64,000 nt of DNA from positions 3,162,001-3,226,000 of the forward strand of contig NZ_VFPA01000001.1 in assembly GCF_006716445.1 (NCBI RefSeq), in the 5' to 3' direction. The notes beneath the pieces are model-generated. The model made no database searches. It was not told where the DNA came from and was given only the letters and a program-made list of their open reading frames with translations. Source of the DNA: Pseudonocardia kunmingensis (GTDB lineage Bacteria > Actinomycetota > Actinomycetes > Mycobacteriales > Pseudonocardiaceae). The position numbers were made by a program, and so were the translations under genes. Shown piece after piece: positions 7,733 through 17,385 of the stretch. Numbering within the stretch: position 1 is the stretch's first letter; each line of letters starts with the position of its first letter.

Positions 7733-9694
7733 CTACCGCCCGCCCGGCGCGTCGGGCCGGATCCGGTAGATCACCGCATCGCGGTTGCGGTACACGACCT
7801 GCAGCCAGTCGGCGTTCTCCAGCCCGATGAACCCGGGGGCGCGCCGCCAGTCCGATCGCACGTACCCGCGGCCCAGCATCACGTAGTGGACGCCGAGCTC
7901 CTCCACCGCGGCGCGCACCTCGGGCTCGTCGGGGTAGCGGTTGAACCGCGCGTTGAGCAGGTGGATGCTGTCGTCGATCTGGGAGGCGTTGTAGTGCCCG
8001 GCGATGGGCAGCACGCCGGCGATCGCGTACATCCACGCCGAGCCGTCGCCGCGGTCGTTGAGCACCCGCTGGCCCGGCGGCACCACCTTCGCGAGCTCGT
8101 GCATCGCGTCGACCTCGAGGGAGGACACGACCGGGCCGTCGGGTGCGGCCAGCTGCATCCGTCCGACGTTGCGCGCCAGGTAGAGCTCGTTGCTCGCCAC
8201 GAAGAACAGGGAGAACACGAGCCCGGTCGCGACGATCGAGGCGGCCTGCCGGGCCGGTTCCGGCGGGCCGGCGCCGACCTTCTCGGCGAGCGCCCTGATC
8301 CCCGTGGCCGCCCCCCGCTGCAGCTCGGCGAGACCGTGCCCGGCCAGCACCGCGATCGGGACGACGCACAGCCCGACCAGGCGCCACTCGTCGTTCCACC
8401 AGGGGCGGGTGATGGCGGTGACCCACCAGGCGTCCGAGGAGGCGACGGCCACGAACAGGCCGGCGAACGCGGCGCCGGACGCCGCCGTCCAGCGCAGGCC
8501 GCGCAGGTGGGCGAAGCGCGCGAGGCCGACACCGACGGCGGCCACGAGCCACCACTGCGGGCGCAGGCCGTCGTGCGCCAGCGCCACCAGCTCGCCGACC
8601 GCCTCGGACTGGGTCATCTCGGCCGGCCAGTCGTAGGGCGGCTCACCCGAGGCGCTGCCCAGGGAACCGAGCAGCTGGGGCAGCGCGAGCAGGGCGGCAC
8701 CGGCCCCCGCCGCGAGCACGACGAGCGGTTCGCGGCGCAGCAGTCGGGGGTCGGTCGCCCAGCGCTGGACCACGGCGGGCATGGCGAACAGGGCCGCGGT
8801 GAACAGGATGGCCGGGTTCAGGGCGATCATGCCGAGCAGCCCCATCCCGAACAGCAGCCCCTGCACGAGCACGCGGGAGAGCCGGCCCCGGGCGTCGAGC
8901 AGGTCGACGAGCAGCACGGCGGCCAGCGGCATCAGCACGGCGCCGGTGACGAACGGCAGCAGCGGTCCGCGCCAGAGCATGTCGTAGAAGAAGGTGATCG
9001 CCACGCTGCAGCCCGCGGCCGCGACGGCGAGCACGGCCCGGCCGCCGAAGCGGTGCACGAGCGCGACGACGACGAGCGCGCCGATGCCGGGCAGCAGCAC
9101 CGTGTGCGCGTTGAGCACGGTGGGCACATCCGTGCCGCTGATCTGCAGGACCAGCGCCGCGAGCAGGTGGTAGGCGTTGGGGTAGAAGACCTCGACGCCG
9201 TTCAGGAACCAGTTGACCTGGCCCATCCCGACGAGGCTGCTGTCGCCGGTCTCGGCGATCCACCGGATGCCGTTGGCGTGGAACACGGCGTCCCAGTCCT
9301 GCGGGATCGCGGACAGGTGGCCCAGTCCCGACCAGATGACGGTGCCGCCGAGCACGACGATCCCGGCGAGCGACACCGCCACCGCGGCGTGGGCCCACCG
9401 GCTCCACAACGGCGGCGCGGCAGGCGGCGGTGCGCCGGAGCGGTACCGGATCGTGACGCGGGCGGCCACCGCCACCGCGCAGAGCACGACGAGCAGCAGG
9501 CCCGCGCTCGTGGGCGACCAGTCGATGCCGATCGCGGCGAACAGCGGCCCGAACAGCCCGACGACGGCGTAGGTGAGCAGCGGGGCGAACGCGGCGAGCG
9601 TCCACCCGCGCACCCCGGCGAGCGCGGCGAGGACGAGGCCCGGTACCCACAGTGCGAGCACGTAGAGCACCACGACGTGGCCGCCTGCTCCCAC
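7733..9694 (-). CDS. DUF6541-like polytopic membrane protein
   Basis: This 653-residue membrane protein has a very hydrophobic N-terminal half of about 12 spans. Its characteristic loop reads DWDAVFHANGIRWI near residues 135-148, then FYPNAYHLLAAL. These are hallmarks of the actinobacterial DUF6541 family, which look like GT-C or glycan-processing enzymes but have no proven reaction. A C-terminal extracytoplasmic domain (NDRGDGSAWMYAIAG, HYNASQIDD) follows. It is upstream of and co-directional with the AftA-like gene and divergent from glf. A part in arabinogalactan assembly or export is inferred from position only. Confidence 0.65.
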   Translation of the reverse strand: MGAGGHVVVLYVLALWVPGLVLAALAGVRGWTLAAFAPLLTYAVVGLFGPLFAAIGIDWSPTSAGLLLVVLCAVAVAARVTIRYRSGAPPPAAPPLWSRWAHAAVAVSLAGIVVLGGTVIWSGLGHLSAIPQDWDAVFHANGIRWIAETGDSSLVGMGQVNWFLNGVEVFYPNAYHLLAALVLQISGTDVPTVLNAHTVLLPGIGALVVVALVHRFGGRAVLAVAAAGCSVAITFFYDMLWRGPLLPFVTGAVLMPLAAVLLVDLLDARGRLSRVLVQGLLFGMGLLGMIALNPAILFTAALFAMPAVVQRWATDPRLLRREPLVVLAAGAGAALLALPQLLGSLGSASGEPPYDWPAEMTQSEAVGELVALAHDGLRPQWWLVAAVGVGLARFAHLRGLRWTAASGAAFAGLFVAVASSDAWWVTAITRPWWNDEWRLVGLCVVPIAVLAGHGLAELQRGAATGIRALAEKVGAGPPEPARQAASIVATGLVFSLFFVASNELYLARNVGRMQLAAPDGPVVSSLEVDAMHELAKVVPPGQRVLNDRGDGSAWMYAIAGVLPIAGHYNASQIDDSIHLLNARFNRYPDEPEVRAAVEELGVHYVMLGRGYVRSDWRRAPGFIGLENADWLQVVYRNRDAVIYRIRPDAPGGR

Positions 9695-9760
9695 CGCCCG
9701 AACCCCCGGATCGCCGCCGTCACCGGATCGCCGGCAACCGGCGCGAACCTACACGTCTGA

Positions 9761-11020
<1,260 letters not shown>

Positions 11021-11059
11021 CGCCCGGCATCCCGGAGGTGCGCGAGCGTGGTGCGAACT

Positions 11060-11434
11060 TCAGGAGCTGACGAGCTGGTGTGCTCGCTGATGCGACACGC
11101 CGAGGAGCTTCCCGAGGTCCCGCAGCGGGATGCCGGACTCCTTCAGCTCCAGCGCCGCGGCGCGCACCTCTGCGGCCGCTTCGGAGCGCAGGCGGAGTTC
11201 CTCGGCGCGCAGTTGTTCGGCGCGGTCGAGGTGCTCCCGGACTGAGGCGGGCATGGTGACCTGGACATCCACGGTGAACGAGTCCGGTTCGATGTCGAGC
11301 ATGACGGCGATCAGGTCGCGGGCCATGACATCGATCTCGCCGACGTTGCGCGCCTGGGTGACGCGGTCGATCTCGGGGATGTGGATGTGCCAGTAGCGGC
11401 CGCTGCGGGTGACGTGCGCCGTGTACGTGCTCAT
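11060..11434 (-). CDS. hicB: HicB-type antitoxin
   Basis: The 124-residue protein starts at ATG 11434, overlapping the hicA stop by four bases (ATGA). The N-terminal half has the HicB partial RNase-H-like pattern: YTAHVTRSGRYWHIHIPEI, then a helix ending in RDLIAVML. The C-terminal third is a helix-turn-helix, IPLRDLGKLLGVSHQRAHQL, so this antitoxin can bind DNA itself. An Ala/Arg/Glu-rich helix of about 30 residues links the parts. It should neutralise HicA and repress the operon through the palindromes at 11657-11698. Confidence 0.85.
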   Translation of the reverse strand: MSTYTAHVTRSGRYWHIHIPEIDRVTQARNVGEIDVMARDLIAVMLDIEPDSFTVDVQVTMPASVREHLDRAEQLRAEELRLRSEAAAEVRAAALELKESGIPLRDLGKLLGVSHQRAHQLVSS

Positions 11435-11649
11435 CGTCTCCACCAGCCTTTCCCGAGCTTCTGCTCGCACTCGCGGTAGATCCCTTCGGTGGTCATCTCG
11501 TTGACGTCACGGTGTCGTGGGATCGGGATCTTCAGCCCGTCGAGCGTGTAGATCGTGTGGTTGGCGCCCTCGCGGTGGAGGGCGAAGTCGAGGTTCTGGC
11601 GCTTGGCCTCCCGGCTGATGCGCTTGACGATGTCCCTCGGCTTGCTCAA
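11431..11649 (-). CDS. hicA: HicA-type mRNA interferase toxin
   Basis: This 72-residue basic protein has the double-stranded RNA-binding-like HicA fold. It begins with KPRDIVKRISREAKRQ, carries the conserved His (GANHTIY, His31) thought to be catalytic, then IPIPRHRDVNEMTTEGIYREC. HicA toxins cleave mRNA independently of the ribosome. The first codon is TTG at 11647-11649, with no clear ribosome site, sitting directly beside the operator; leaderless translation is possible. Toxin first, antitoxin second with ATGA coupling is the usual hicAB order. Confidence 0.85.
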   Translation of the reverse strand: MSKPRDIVKRISREAKRQNLDFALHREGANHTIYTLDGLKIPIPRHRDVNEMTTEGIYRECEQKLGKGWWRR

Positions 11650-11656
11650 ATTCTAA

Positions 11657-11698
11657 GTCTACCCCGGGATAGACGCAAGCGTCTATCCCGGGGTAGAC
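11657..11698. promoter_or_regulatory. Tandem-palindrome operator of hicAB
   Basis: Two near-perfect 18-bp palindromes of consensus GTCTAYCCCGGGRTAGAC lie at 11657-11674 and 11681-11698, separated by GCAAGC. They are also mirror images of each other, so the whole 42 bp is a perfect 20-bp inverted repeat with a 2-base centre. It ends 8 bp upstream of the hicA TTG, overlapping where the promoter must be. This fits HicB autorepression by two dimers. Confidence 0.75.
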
Positions 11699-11768
11699 GC
11701 CCTACGGGAGGGCCCGGCGGGGGCGGGGGCGACGAGGCCCGCCACGCTGGGCGCGCCGCGGCCGGTCG

Positions 11769-12944
11769 TCATCCGGATGCGGCCCCGCGCCGCGGCACCC
11801 AGCGGGCCATGCCGGCGGCGCCCAGAGTCGACACCGCTCCCAGCGCCACGGAGCCCGCGCTCAGCGTGGCCGCCGCTGCGACGCCGGCGAGCAGCAGGGG
11901 CCCGGTCAGCATGCCGATGTCGTGGCAGAGCCGGAAGGCGCCCAGGAACTCGGCGCGCCCCTGCACCGGCGCGGCGTCGGCGCCGAGCGTCATGATCACG
12001 CCGTTGCTCAGGCCGTTGGCCAGGCCCATCAGCACCGCGACGACGCCGAGCGCGACCAGCCCGCCCGCGAACGGCAGCACGACGTGGGCCGCGGCGAACG
12101 CCACCAGCGACGCAACGGCGACGGGGCGGCGGCCGCGCAGGTCCATCCACCGCCCGGCCGGGTAGGACAGCGCGACGTCGACGGCGGCCCCGACCCCGAA
12201 CAGCAGGCTGGTGGTGGCGGCGTCGAGCCCGATGTGGTCGGCCCACAGCGGCAGCACCGCGGTGCGGGAGGCCCGTGCGGCGCCCAGCAGCAGCGCGCCC
12301 GTGCCGAGCGTGCGCAGCACCCGGTGGTGCTCGGCGAGCACGGCGCGCAACGTCCGGGTCGGGCCGGCGGCGCGGCGGTCGGCCTTCACGCGCGGCATCG
12401 CGGCCATCAGAGCCGCCGCCACCAGCACGGCGGCGAGCTGCACCAGGAAGCCGCCGCGCGGACCGAGCAGCAGCACGACCCCGGCTCCGAGGAACGGTCC
12501 GAGCAGGGTGCCGAGGCGGGACAGGCCCGCCATGGCCGACAGCGTCCGGGCCCGCTGCGCGAGCGGGACCGTCTCGATGATGTAGGCCTGCCGGGCGAGC
12601 CCCCACACCGAGCTCGCCACGCCGAACAGGCCGACCCCGATCCCGAGCACGACCGGTGACCAGGACAGCAGGCCGAGCGCCGCTCCGGCGGCCCCGACGG
12701 CGCTGCCGAGCAGCACGGCCGCCCGCTCGCCGATGCGGGCGACGATGCGCCCGGCCGGCAGGTCGCCGAGCACCTGGCCCAGCCCGAGCAGGGCGACGAC
12801 GAGGCCCGCGACGCCGACCGAGGCGCCGAGCTCCCTGGCCTGCAGGGCCACGACCGGGACGGCGGCCCCCTGCCCGACGCCGAACACCGCGGCGGGCAGC
12901 AGCACCGGGACGACGAGGCGCCGCAGCGTCCCGAGCTCAGGCAC
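11769..12944 (-). CDS. MFS family transporter
   Basis: The 391-residue protein has 12 hydrophobic segments. GDLPAGRIVARIGERAAVLLG after the second span is the loop 2-3 motif of the major facilitator superfamily, repeated weakly as YPAGRWMDLRGRRPVA in the second half. It resembles small-molecule efflux members (Bcr/DHA type). It is monocistronic, divergent from glfT2 across a 357-bp gap with repeats. The substrate is unknown. Confidence 0.85.
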   Translation of the reverse strand: MPELGTLRRLVVPVLLPAAVFGVGQGAAVPVVALQARELGASVGVAGLVVALLGLGQVLGDLPAGRIVARIGERAAVLLGSAVGAAGAALGLLSWSPVVLGIGVGLFGVASSVWGLARQAYIIETVPLAQRARTLSAMAGLSRLGTLLGPFLGAGVVLLLGPRGGFLVQLAAVLVAAALMAAMPRVKADRRAAGPTRTLRAVLAEHHRVLRTLGTGALLLGAARASRTAVLPLWADHIGLDAATTSLLFGVGAAVDVALSYPAGRWMDLRGRRPVAVASLVAFAAAHVVLPFAGGLVALGVVAVLMGLANGLSNGVIMTLGADAAPVQGRAEFLGAFRLCHDIGMLTGPLLLAGVAAAATLSAGSVALGAVSTLGAAGMARWVPRRGAASG

Positions 12945-13034
12945 GGGCCCGCCCCCGGACGACCTTCCCGACGATCACCGCGTGCCCTCCCCGATGTTCC
13001 CCGGGGAGTCAACCACCCTCCGCGTGCGTCGGCC

Positions 13035-13176
13035 CGTGATCGGCCCGAGATCGCGTCGAACGTCCCGTAGCGGGCGTTCCTCCGGGTCTCGCACCGATCT
13101 CCCGGGCCGTGATCGGTTCGAGATCGACCGCGTCGGCCCGAGAAGGACGCAGGAGCCCGATCTCGGAACGATCACG
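13035..13176. repeat. Three copies of a CGTGATCGGNNCGAGATCG motif
   Basis: Two direct copies (13035-13053 and 13108-13126) and one inverted copy (13158-13176) of a 19-bp motif lie in the 357-bp gap between the divergent MFS gene and glfT2. The rest of the gap (12945-13301) holds no gene. The core GTGATCGGNYCGAG recurs at 25926-25939 and 45028-45040, also in gaps, suggesting a dispersed intergenic element or a regulator site. Confidence 0.6.
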
Positions 13177-13301
13177 GGTGGTCACGGCACGCCGATGCCC
13201 CACCGGGACCGGGCCCCGCGCGGCGTCGCTACTCTCGGACATCGGGCGCGCACGCCCGTGCCCTGCCGACCCGGCCCTCGACGACACAGGACCCCTCCTC
13301 G

Positions 13302-15320
13302 ATGACGATCTCCGAGACGCCGACCCGCCCGTCCCCGTCGCCCCGACCGGGGGCGGTGCCGCCGGCGCACGGCGGCAACCTGCTGCAGCGGGTGATCCTG
13401 CCGCGCACCGGCGATCCCATGAGCGTGCGCTCGCTGTACCTGGACGAGCGGACCGGGATCCGGCTCACCACCGTGCCCACCCCGGACGCGCCCCCGTCCA
13501 CGGCGAAGATCGGCCTCGTGGGCTCGGCCGTCAGCGCGCGGCGGCTGCGGGCCACGTCGCGGACCTCGGCCGTGGTGCCCGAGCAGAGCGAGGTGTCCTT
13601 CGGCGCCTACTTCAACGCGTTCGCGGCGTCCTACTGGCGGCGCTGGAGCCGGCTCACCGAGGTGCACCTGAAGCTCTCGCTGGAGGGCACGGGCCGGATC
13701 GACGTCTACCGCACCAAGTCCGACGGCTCGCCGATCTTCGAGCGCGGGGCCGTGCTGCAGGGGCCGGGCCGGCACGAGCTGGACATGGCGCTGGACCTGC
13801 GCCCCTTCGAGGACGGCGGCTGGTACTGGTTCGACGTCACCACGGCCGAGGGCGACCTCACGCTGCACGCCGGCGGCTGGTACGCGGCCGAGGAGCCGAC
13901 GGGCCGGGCCGCGGTCACCGTCGGTACGCCGACGTTCAACCGGCCCGCCGACTGCGTGGCCACGCTCACCGCGCTCGGCGAGGACCCGCTGGTGCGCGAG
14001 GCGCTCACCGCGGTGATCGTGCCCGACCAGGGCACGAAGAAGGTGCGCGACGAGCCGGGCTTCGAGCAGGCCGCCGCCCTGCTGGGCGACAAGCTGCGGA
14101 TCATCGACCAGCCGAACCTCGGCGGGTCCGGTGGCTACGCGCGGATCATGTACGAGGCGCTCGAGCACACCGACTGCGAGCAGATCCTCTACATGGACGA
14201 CGACATCCTCCTCGAGCCGGACTCGGTGCTGCGGGCCGTCGCGTTCTCCCGCTACTCCCGCGAGCCGATGCTGGTCGGCGGGCAGATGCTGTCGCTGCAG
14301 GCGCGCTCGCAGCTCTCGACGATGGGCGAGGTCGTCGACCGCGGCACGCTGCTGTGGCGCAACGCCCCCGGCACCGAGCCGCACCACGACCTGGCCGACC
14401 AGACGCTGCGCCAGACGCCGTGGCTGCACCGGCGCACCGACGTCGACTACAACGCCTGGTGGATGTGCCTGATCCCGCGCGCGGTCGCCGAGGACGTGGG
14501 CATGCCGCTGCCGCTGTTCATCAAGTGCGACGACACCGAGTACGGCCTGCGTGCCCGCGCGAAGGGCTACCGCACCGCCACGGTGCCCGGCATCGCGATC
14601 TGGCACATGTCGTTCCTGGAGAAGGACGACACGAGCGACTGGCAGGCCTACTTCCACTACCGCAACCGGTTCGTCGCGGCCACGCTGCACGGCCCGGAGA
14701 ACCCCACGGCGCTGCTGCGCGACACGCTCAAGCGCACGCTGCGCCACCTGCTGCTGCTGGAGTACTCGGCGGTGGCGCTGCAGGAGATGGCCCTGCGCGA
14801 CTTCCTCGCCGGACCGGAGCGGCTGTTCCCCACGCTGCCCACGGTGCTCGGGGAGATCCGCGCGAAGCGCGCCGAGTACGACGACGGCCGCCCGCTGGAC
14901 TCCGCCACCCAGGTGCCGCTGTCCGACCTGGACGCCCTGTCCGCCCAGCTGTTCCCGCAGCCGCCGAAGGGCAAGGTCGGCACGGTGAAGGGCCTCGCGC
15001 AGAGCGTGCTGCACAACCTGCGCGCTCCCGACCCGGCGCACCAGGCCGTGCCGCAGCGCAACGTGCCCGCCCGCAACGCGCAGTGGTTCGTGCTGTCCCG
15101 GCTCGACTCGGCGACCGTCTCGACGCCCGACGGGCGCGGCGTGACGTTCCGCCGGCGCGACCCGGCGATGTTCCGCGCCATGCTCAAGACCGCGGTCGGC
15201 CAGTGCCGGGATATCGCGAAGGCGTGGCCGGAGCTGCGCAGGCGCTACCGCGACGCGCTGCCGGAGCTCTCCAGCCGGGAGGCGTGGGCGCGCGAGGTGT
15301 TCGACCGGAACCCCGGCTGA
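13302..15320 (+). CDS. glfT2: Galactofuranosyltransferase GlfT2
   Basis: GlfT2 polymerises the galactan with alternating beta-1,5 and beta-1,6 galactofuranose from UDP-Galf at the inner membrane face. The 672-residue protein has the family's N-terminal beta-sandwich (1-200), then the GT-A domain. DDD is at 299-301 (D256-D258 in M. tuberculosis), the acidic pair Asp410/Asp411 lies in IKCDDTEYG, and the metal-ligand His435 is in IWHM. MLVGGQML, MGEVVDR and DWQAYFHYRNR also match the mycobacterial enzyme closely, so this is the better ortholog of the two copies. It is about 35 residues longer than the M. tuberculosis protein, mostly a Pro-rich N-terminus. Confidence 0.93.
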   Translation: MTISETPTRPSPSPRPGAVPPAHGGNLLQRVILPRTGDPMSVRSLYLDERTGIRLTTVPTPDAPPSTAKIGLVGSAVSARRLRATSRTSAVVPEQSEVSFGAYFNAFAASYWRRWSRLTEVHLKLSLEGTGRIDVYRTKSDGSPIFERGAVLQGPGRHELDMALDLRPFEDGGWYWFDVTTAEGDLTLHAGGWYAAEEPTGRAAVTVGTPTFNRPADCVATLTALGEDPLVREALTAVIVPDQGTKKVRDEPGFEQAAALLGDKLRIIDQPNLGGSGGYARIMYEALEHTDCEQILYMDDDILLEPDSVLRAVAFSRYSREPMLVGGQMLSLQARSQLSTMGEVVDRGTLLWRNAPGTEPHHDLADQTLRQTPWLHRRTDVDYNAWWMCLIPRAVAEDVGMPLPLFIKCDDTEYGLRARAKGYRTATVPGIAIWHMSFLEKDDTSDWQAYFHYRNRFVAATLHGPENPTALLRDTLKRTLRHLLLLEYSAVALQEMALRDFLAGPERLFPTLPTVLGEIRAKRAEYDDGRPLDSATQVPLSDLDALSAQLFPQPPKGKVGTVKGLAQSVLHNLRAPDPAHQAVPQRNVPARNAQWFVLSRLDSATVSTPDGRGVTFRRRDPAMFRAMLKTAVGQCRDIAKAWPELRRRYRDALPELSSREAWAREVFDRNPG

Positions 15321-15369
15321 CGAACGGCACTCTCGTCGGCTAGGTACCGACGAGAGTGCCGTTCGTCAG
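15317..15369. terminator. Perfect 23-bp hairpin between convergent glfT2 genes
   Basis: Left arm 15317-15339 and right arm 15347-15369 are perfectly complementary over 23 bp around a 7-base loop, CTAGGTA. It sits exactly between two converging genes, overlapping the glfT2 stop codon and ending 12 bp from the stop of the second. No U-run follows on either strand. It probably acts as a bidirectional terminator or 3'-end stabiliser. Confidence 0.8.
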
Positions 15370-15380
15370 TGGGACCTCGC

Positions 15381-17300
15381 TCAGTCGTCCATCCCGTACA
15401 GCCGCGCCCAGTTCTCCCGGCTGGAGAGCCGGCCCATCTCCGCGCGGTAGCGGGCCGCGACCGCGGGCCCCTCGCGCACGAAGCGGCGCAGCGTGTGGGC
15501 CGCGCGCCGGGTGAGCTCGAGCGCGGTCTGCTTGTCGCGGGTGCGCACCCGGAAGCCCTGCTCGGACATGTCCGTGACGATCGCGCGTTCGAACGTGGAG
15601 ACGTGCCACCAGTGCGCGTCACCTGCCGGGACGGAGCCGGTGCGGTGCACCGCGCGCCCGGTGAGGTGGTACGCGGCGCGCTTGAGCCAGGTGAGGGTCT
15701 CGGAGCCCGGTTCGTTGGCGGCGCGGACCACCTGGCGCTCCCGGAAGTCGCCCGTGGCCTCGGACATCGGGTGCATGACCGTCTCCGGGTACTCCGCCCG
15801 GATCTTCCGGACCTCGGCGAGCGCGCCTGCCGAGCCGTCCCAGAGGGTCTCGGGGCCGTTCAGGAAGTCCTCGACGGCCTTCAGCAGGGTGGCAGACAAC
15901 CCGTACTGCATGCCCACGAGCTGCTGCGACAGCAGCTGGCCGAGCCGTCGGGTGATCCTGGGGATCGAGAAGCCGCTGTGCAGCGCGGCCATGATCAGCC
16001 CGTTGCGGATGGTGAAGTAGCGCTGCCACTCGTCGCCGTCCTTCCACCCGAAGTCGGCGTGCCAGACGCCGGCGCCGGGGAGGGAGACGGTGGGGAAGCC
16101 GTGGGCGCGGGCCCGGTAGCCGTACTCGATGTCGTCCCACTGCAGGAACAGCGGCAGCGGGTAGCCGATCTCGCGGACGACGGCCGCCGGGATCAGGCAG
16201 GACCACCAGCCGTTGTACTCGGTGTCGACGCGGCGCTCCTGGTTGACGGGCAACCGCCGCTCGTCCTCGCCGAGCAGGTAGGCCTCGCGCAGGGCGCCGG
16301 GGACCTTCAGCCCCATCTGGAGCTGTTCGGGGTCGGCGTACTCGGCCGAGATGTGCAGGTGGCCGGGATGGAGCAGGTTGAGCATCTGCCCGCCGACGAT
16401 GGTCGGCTGACGCGTGCTCGCGGCGAACGCGGTGAGCCGCACGAGGATCTCCGGCTCCAGCAGCACGTCGTCGTCCATGAACAGGACGTCGGCGTGCTCG
16501 TCGGGCGCGCCCTCGGTGGCGTGGAACATGCCGCGGGTGAAGCCGCCGGCACCGCCGAGGTTGCGCTGGCGCACGTAGTGCAGGCGCTCGCCGAGCGCCG
16601 CGGCGATGCCGCTGAACCGCTCGCGCGACTCGACCGGGTCGCTGCCCTGGTCGACCACGTGGACGGTGCGCACGCGCTCCTGCGCGCCGGGGTCGTCGGC
16701 CAGCGCCTGCAGCGTGTTCAGGCAGTCGTCGACGCGGTTGTGCGTGCAGATGGCGACGTCCGTGGCCGGCACCGGGCGGGTGGCGGCCACCGTCCAGCGC
16801 ACGTCGGACACGGTGAGCTCGCCGGTCTCGGTGGTGATCTCGAGCCACATGCCGCCGCCGTCGACGAAGCGGTCGATCGCGCCGACCAGGCGCACGGGGG
16901 TGGCGTCCGCGTCCCGCAGGTCGCAGGAGGCCACGATGCGCCACACCTTGTTGGTGTCCGACGCCATCAGCCGCACGCGGCCGGTGCCGGCGGCCACGGC
17001 CGACACCTCGACCTCGCCGACGTCGGTCCAGCGCTGCCAGTAGGTGGCGTGGAACCGCCCGAAGTAGCTGTTGGTGCTGACCCGGGCCCCAGGGGCGAGC
17101 GTCACCCGGTCGCGCTCGCGCCGAGCGGTGCCCTTCTCGACCGCGGAGTAGAGGTCCTCGGGAACGAGCGCGGTGGGGCCGAAGAACAGGCCGCGCTGGG
17201 CGAGCAACCGGGCAGGGGTGCCGCCGTCCTGCGCCTGCGGGTGCTCCTGGGCGGCGGGCGGGTTCTGCGCCCGGTCGGTGCTGTCCGGTGTGCGAAGCAT
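15381..17300 (-). CDS. Second GlfT2-type galactofuranosyltransferase (paralog)
   Basis: This 639-residue protein has the full GlfT2 layout: N-terminal beta-sandwich, GT-A domain with DDD at 276-278, acidic pair Asp389/Asp390 in LQWDDIEYG, and His414 in VWHADF, plus the helical C-terminus. It lacks the MGEVVDR and DWQAYFH-type stretches of canonical GlfT2, reading HISAEYADPEQ and EWQRYFTIRN instead, so acceptor or linkage preference probably differs. It lies 85 bp downstream of emb on the same strand and converges on glfT2. Divergent duplication is likely. It could extend galactan or transfer another furanose. Confidence 0.85.
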   Translation of the reverse strand: MLRTPDSTDRAQNPPAAQEHPQAQDGGTPARLLAQRGLFFGPTALVPEDLYSAVEKGTARRERDRVTLAPGARVSTNSYFGRFHATYWQRWTDVGEVEVSAVAAGTGRVRLMASDTNKVWRIVASCDLRDADATPVRLVGAIDRFVDGGGMWLEITTETGELTVSDVRWTVAATRPVPATDVAICTHNRVDDCLNTLQALADDPGAQERVRTVHVVDQGSDPVESRERFSGIAAALGERLHYVRQRNLGGAGGFTRGMFHATEGAPDEHADVLFMDDDVLLEPEILVRLTAFAASTRQPTIVGGQMLNLLHPGHLHISAEYADPEQLQMGLKVPGALREAYLLGEDERRLPVNQERRVDTEYNGWWSCLIPAAVVREIGYPLPLFLQWDDIEYGYRARAHGFPTVSLPGAGVWHADFGWKDGDEWQRYFTIRNGLIMAALHSGFSIPRITRRLGQLLSQQLVGMQYGLSATLLKAVEDFLNGPETLWDGSAGALAEVRKIRAEYPETVMHPMSEATGDFRERQVVRAANEPGSETLTWLKRAAYHLTGRAVHRTGSVPAGDAHWWHVSTFERAIVTDMSEQGFRVRTRDKQTALELTRRAAHTLRRFVREGPAVAARYRAEMGRLSSRENWARLYGMDD

Positions 17301-17385
17301 GCGGGGCGGCCGTCCTCCGGTCGGTGCGGTCTGCGTTCGGCTGCGCTCATTGTGCGGTCCGGACGCCGTCCCGGCCGGGCCGGGG

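Noticed and set aside
7886..9760. A 624-residue plus-strand frame opposite the DUF6541 gene
   Set aside because: It is composed of Arg/Asp/Gln/Gly/His-rich low-complexity sequence expected from the complement of membrane-protein codons; no domain.
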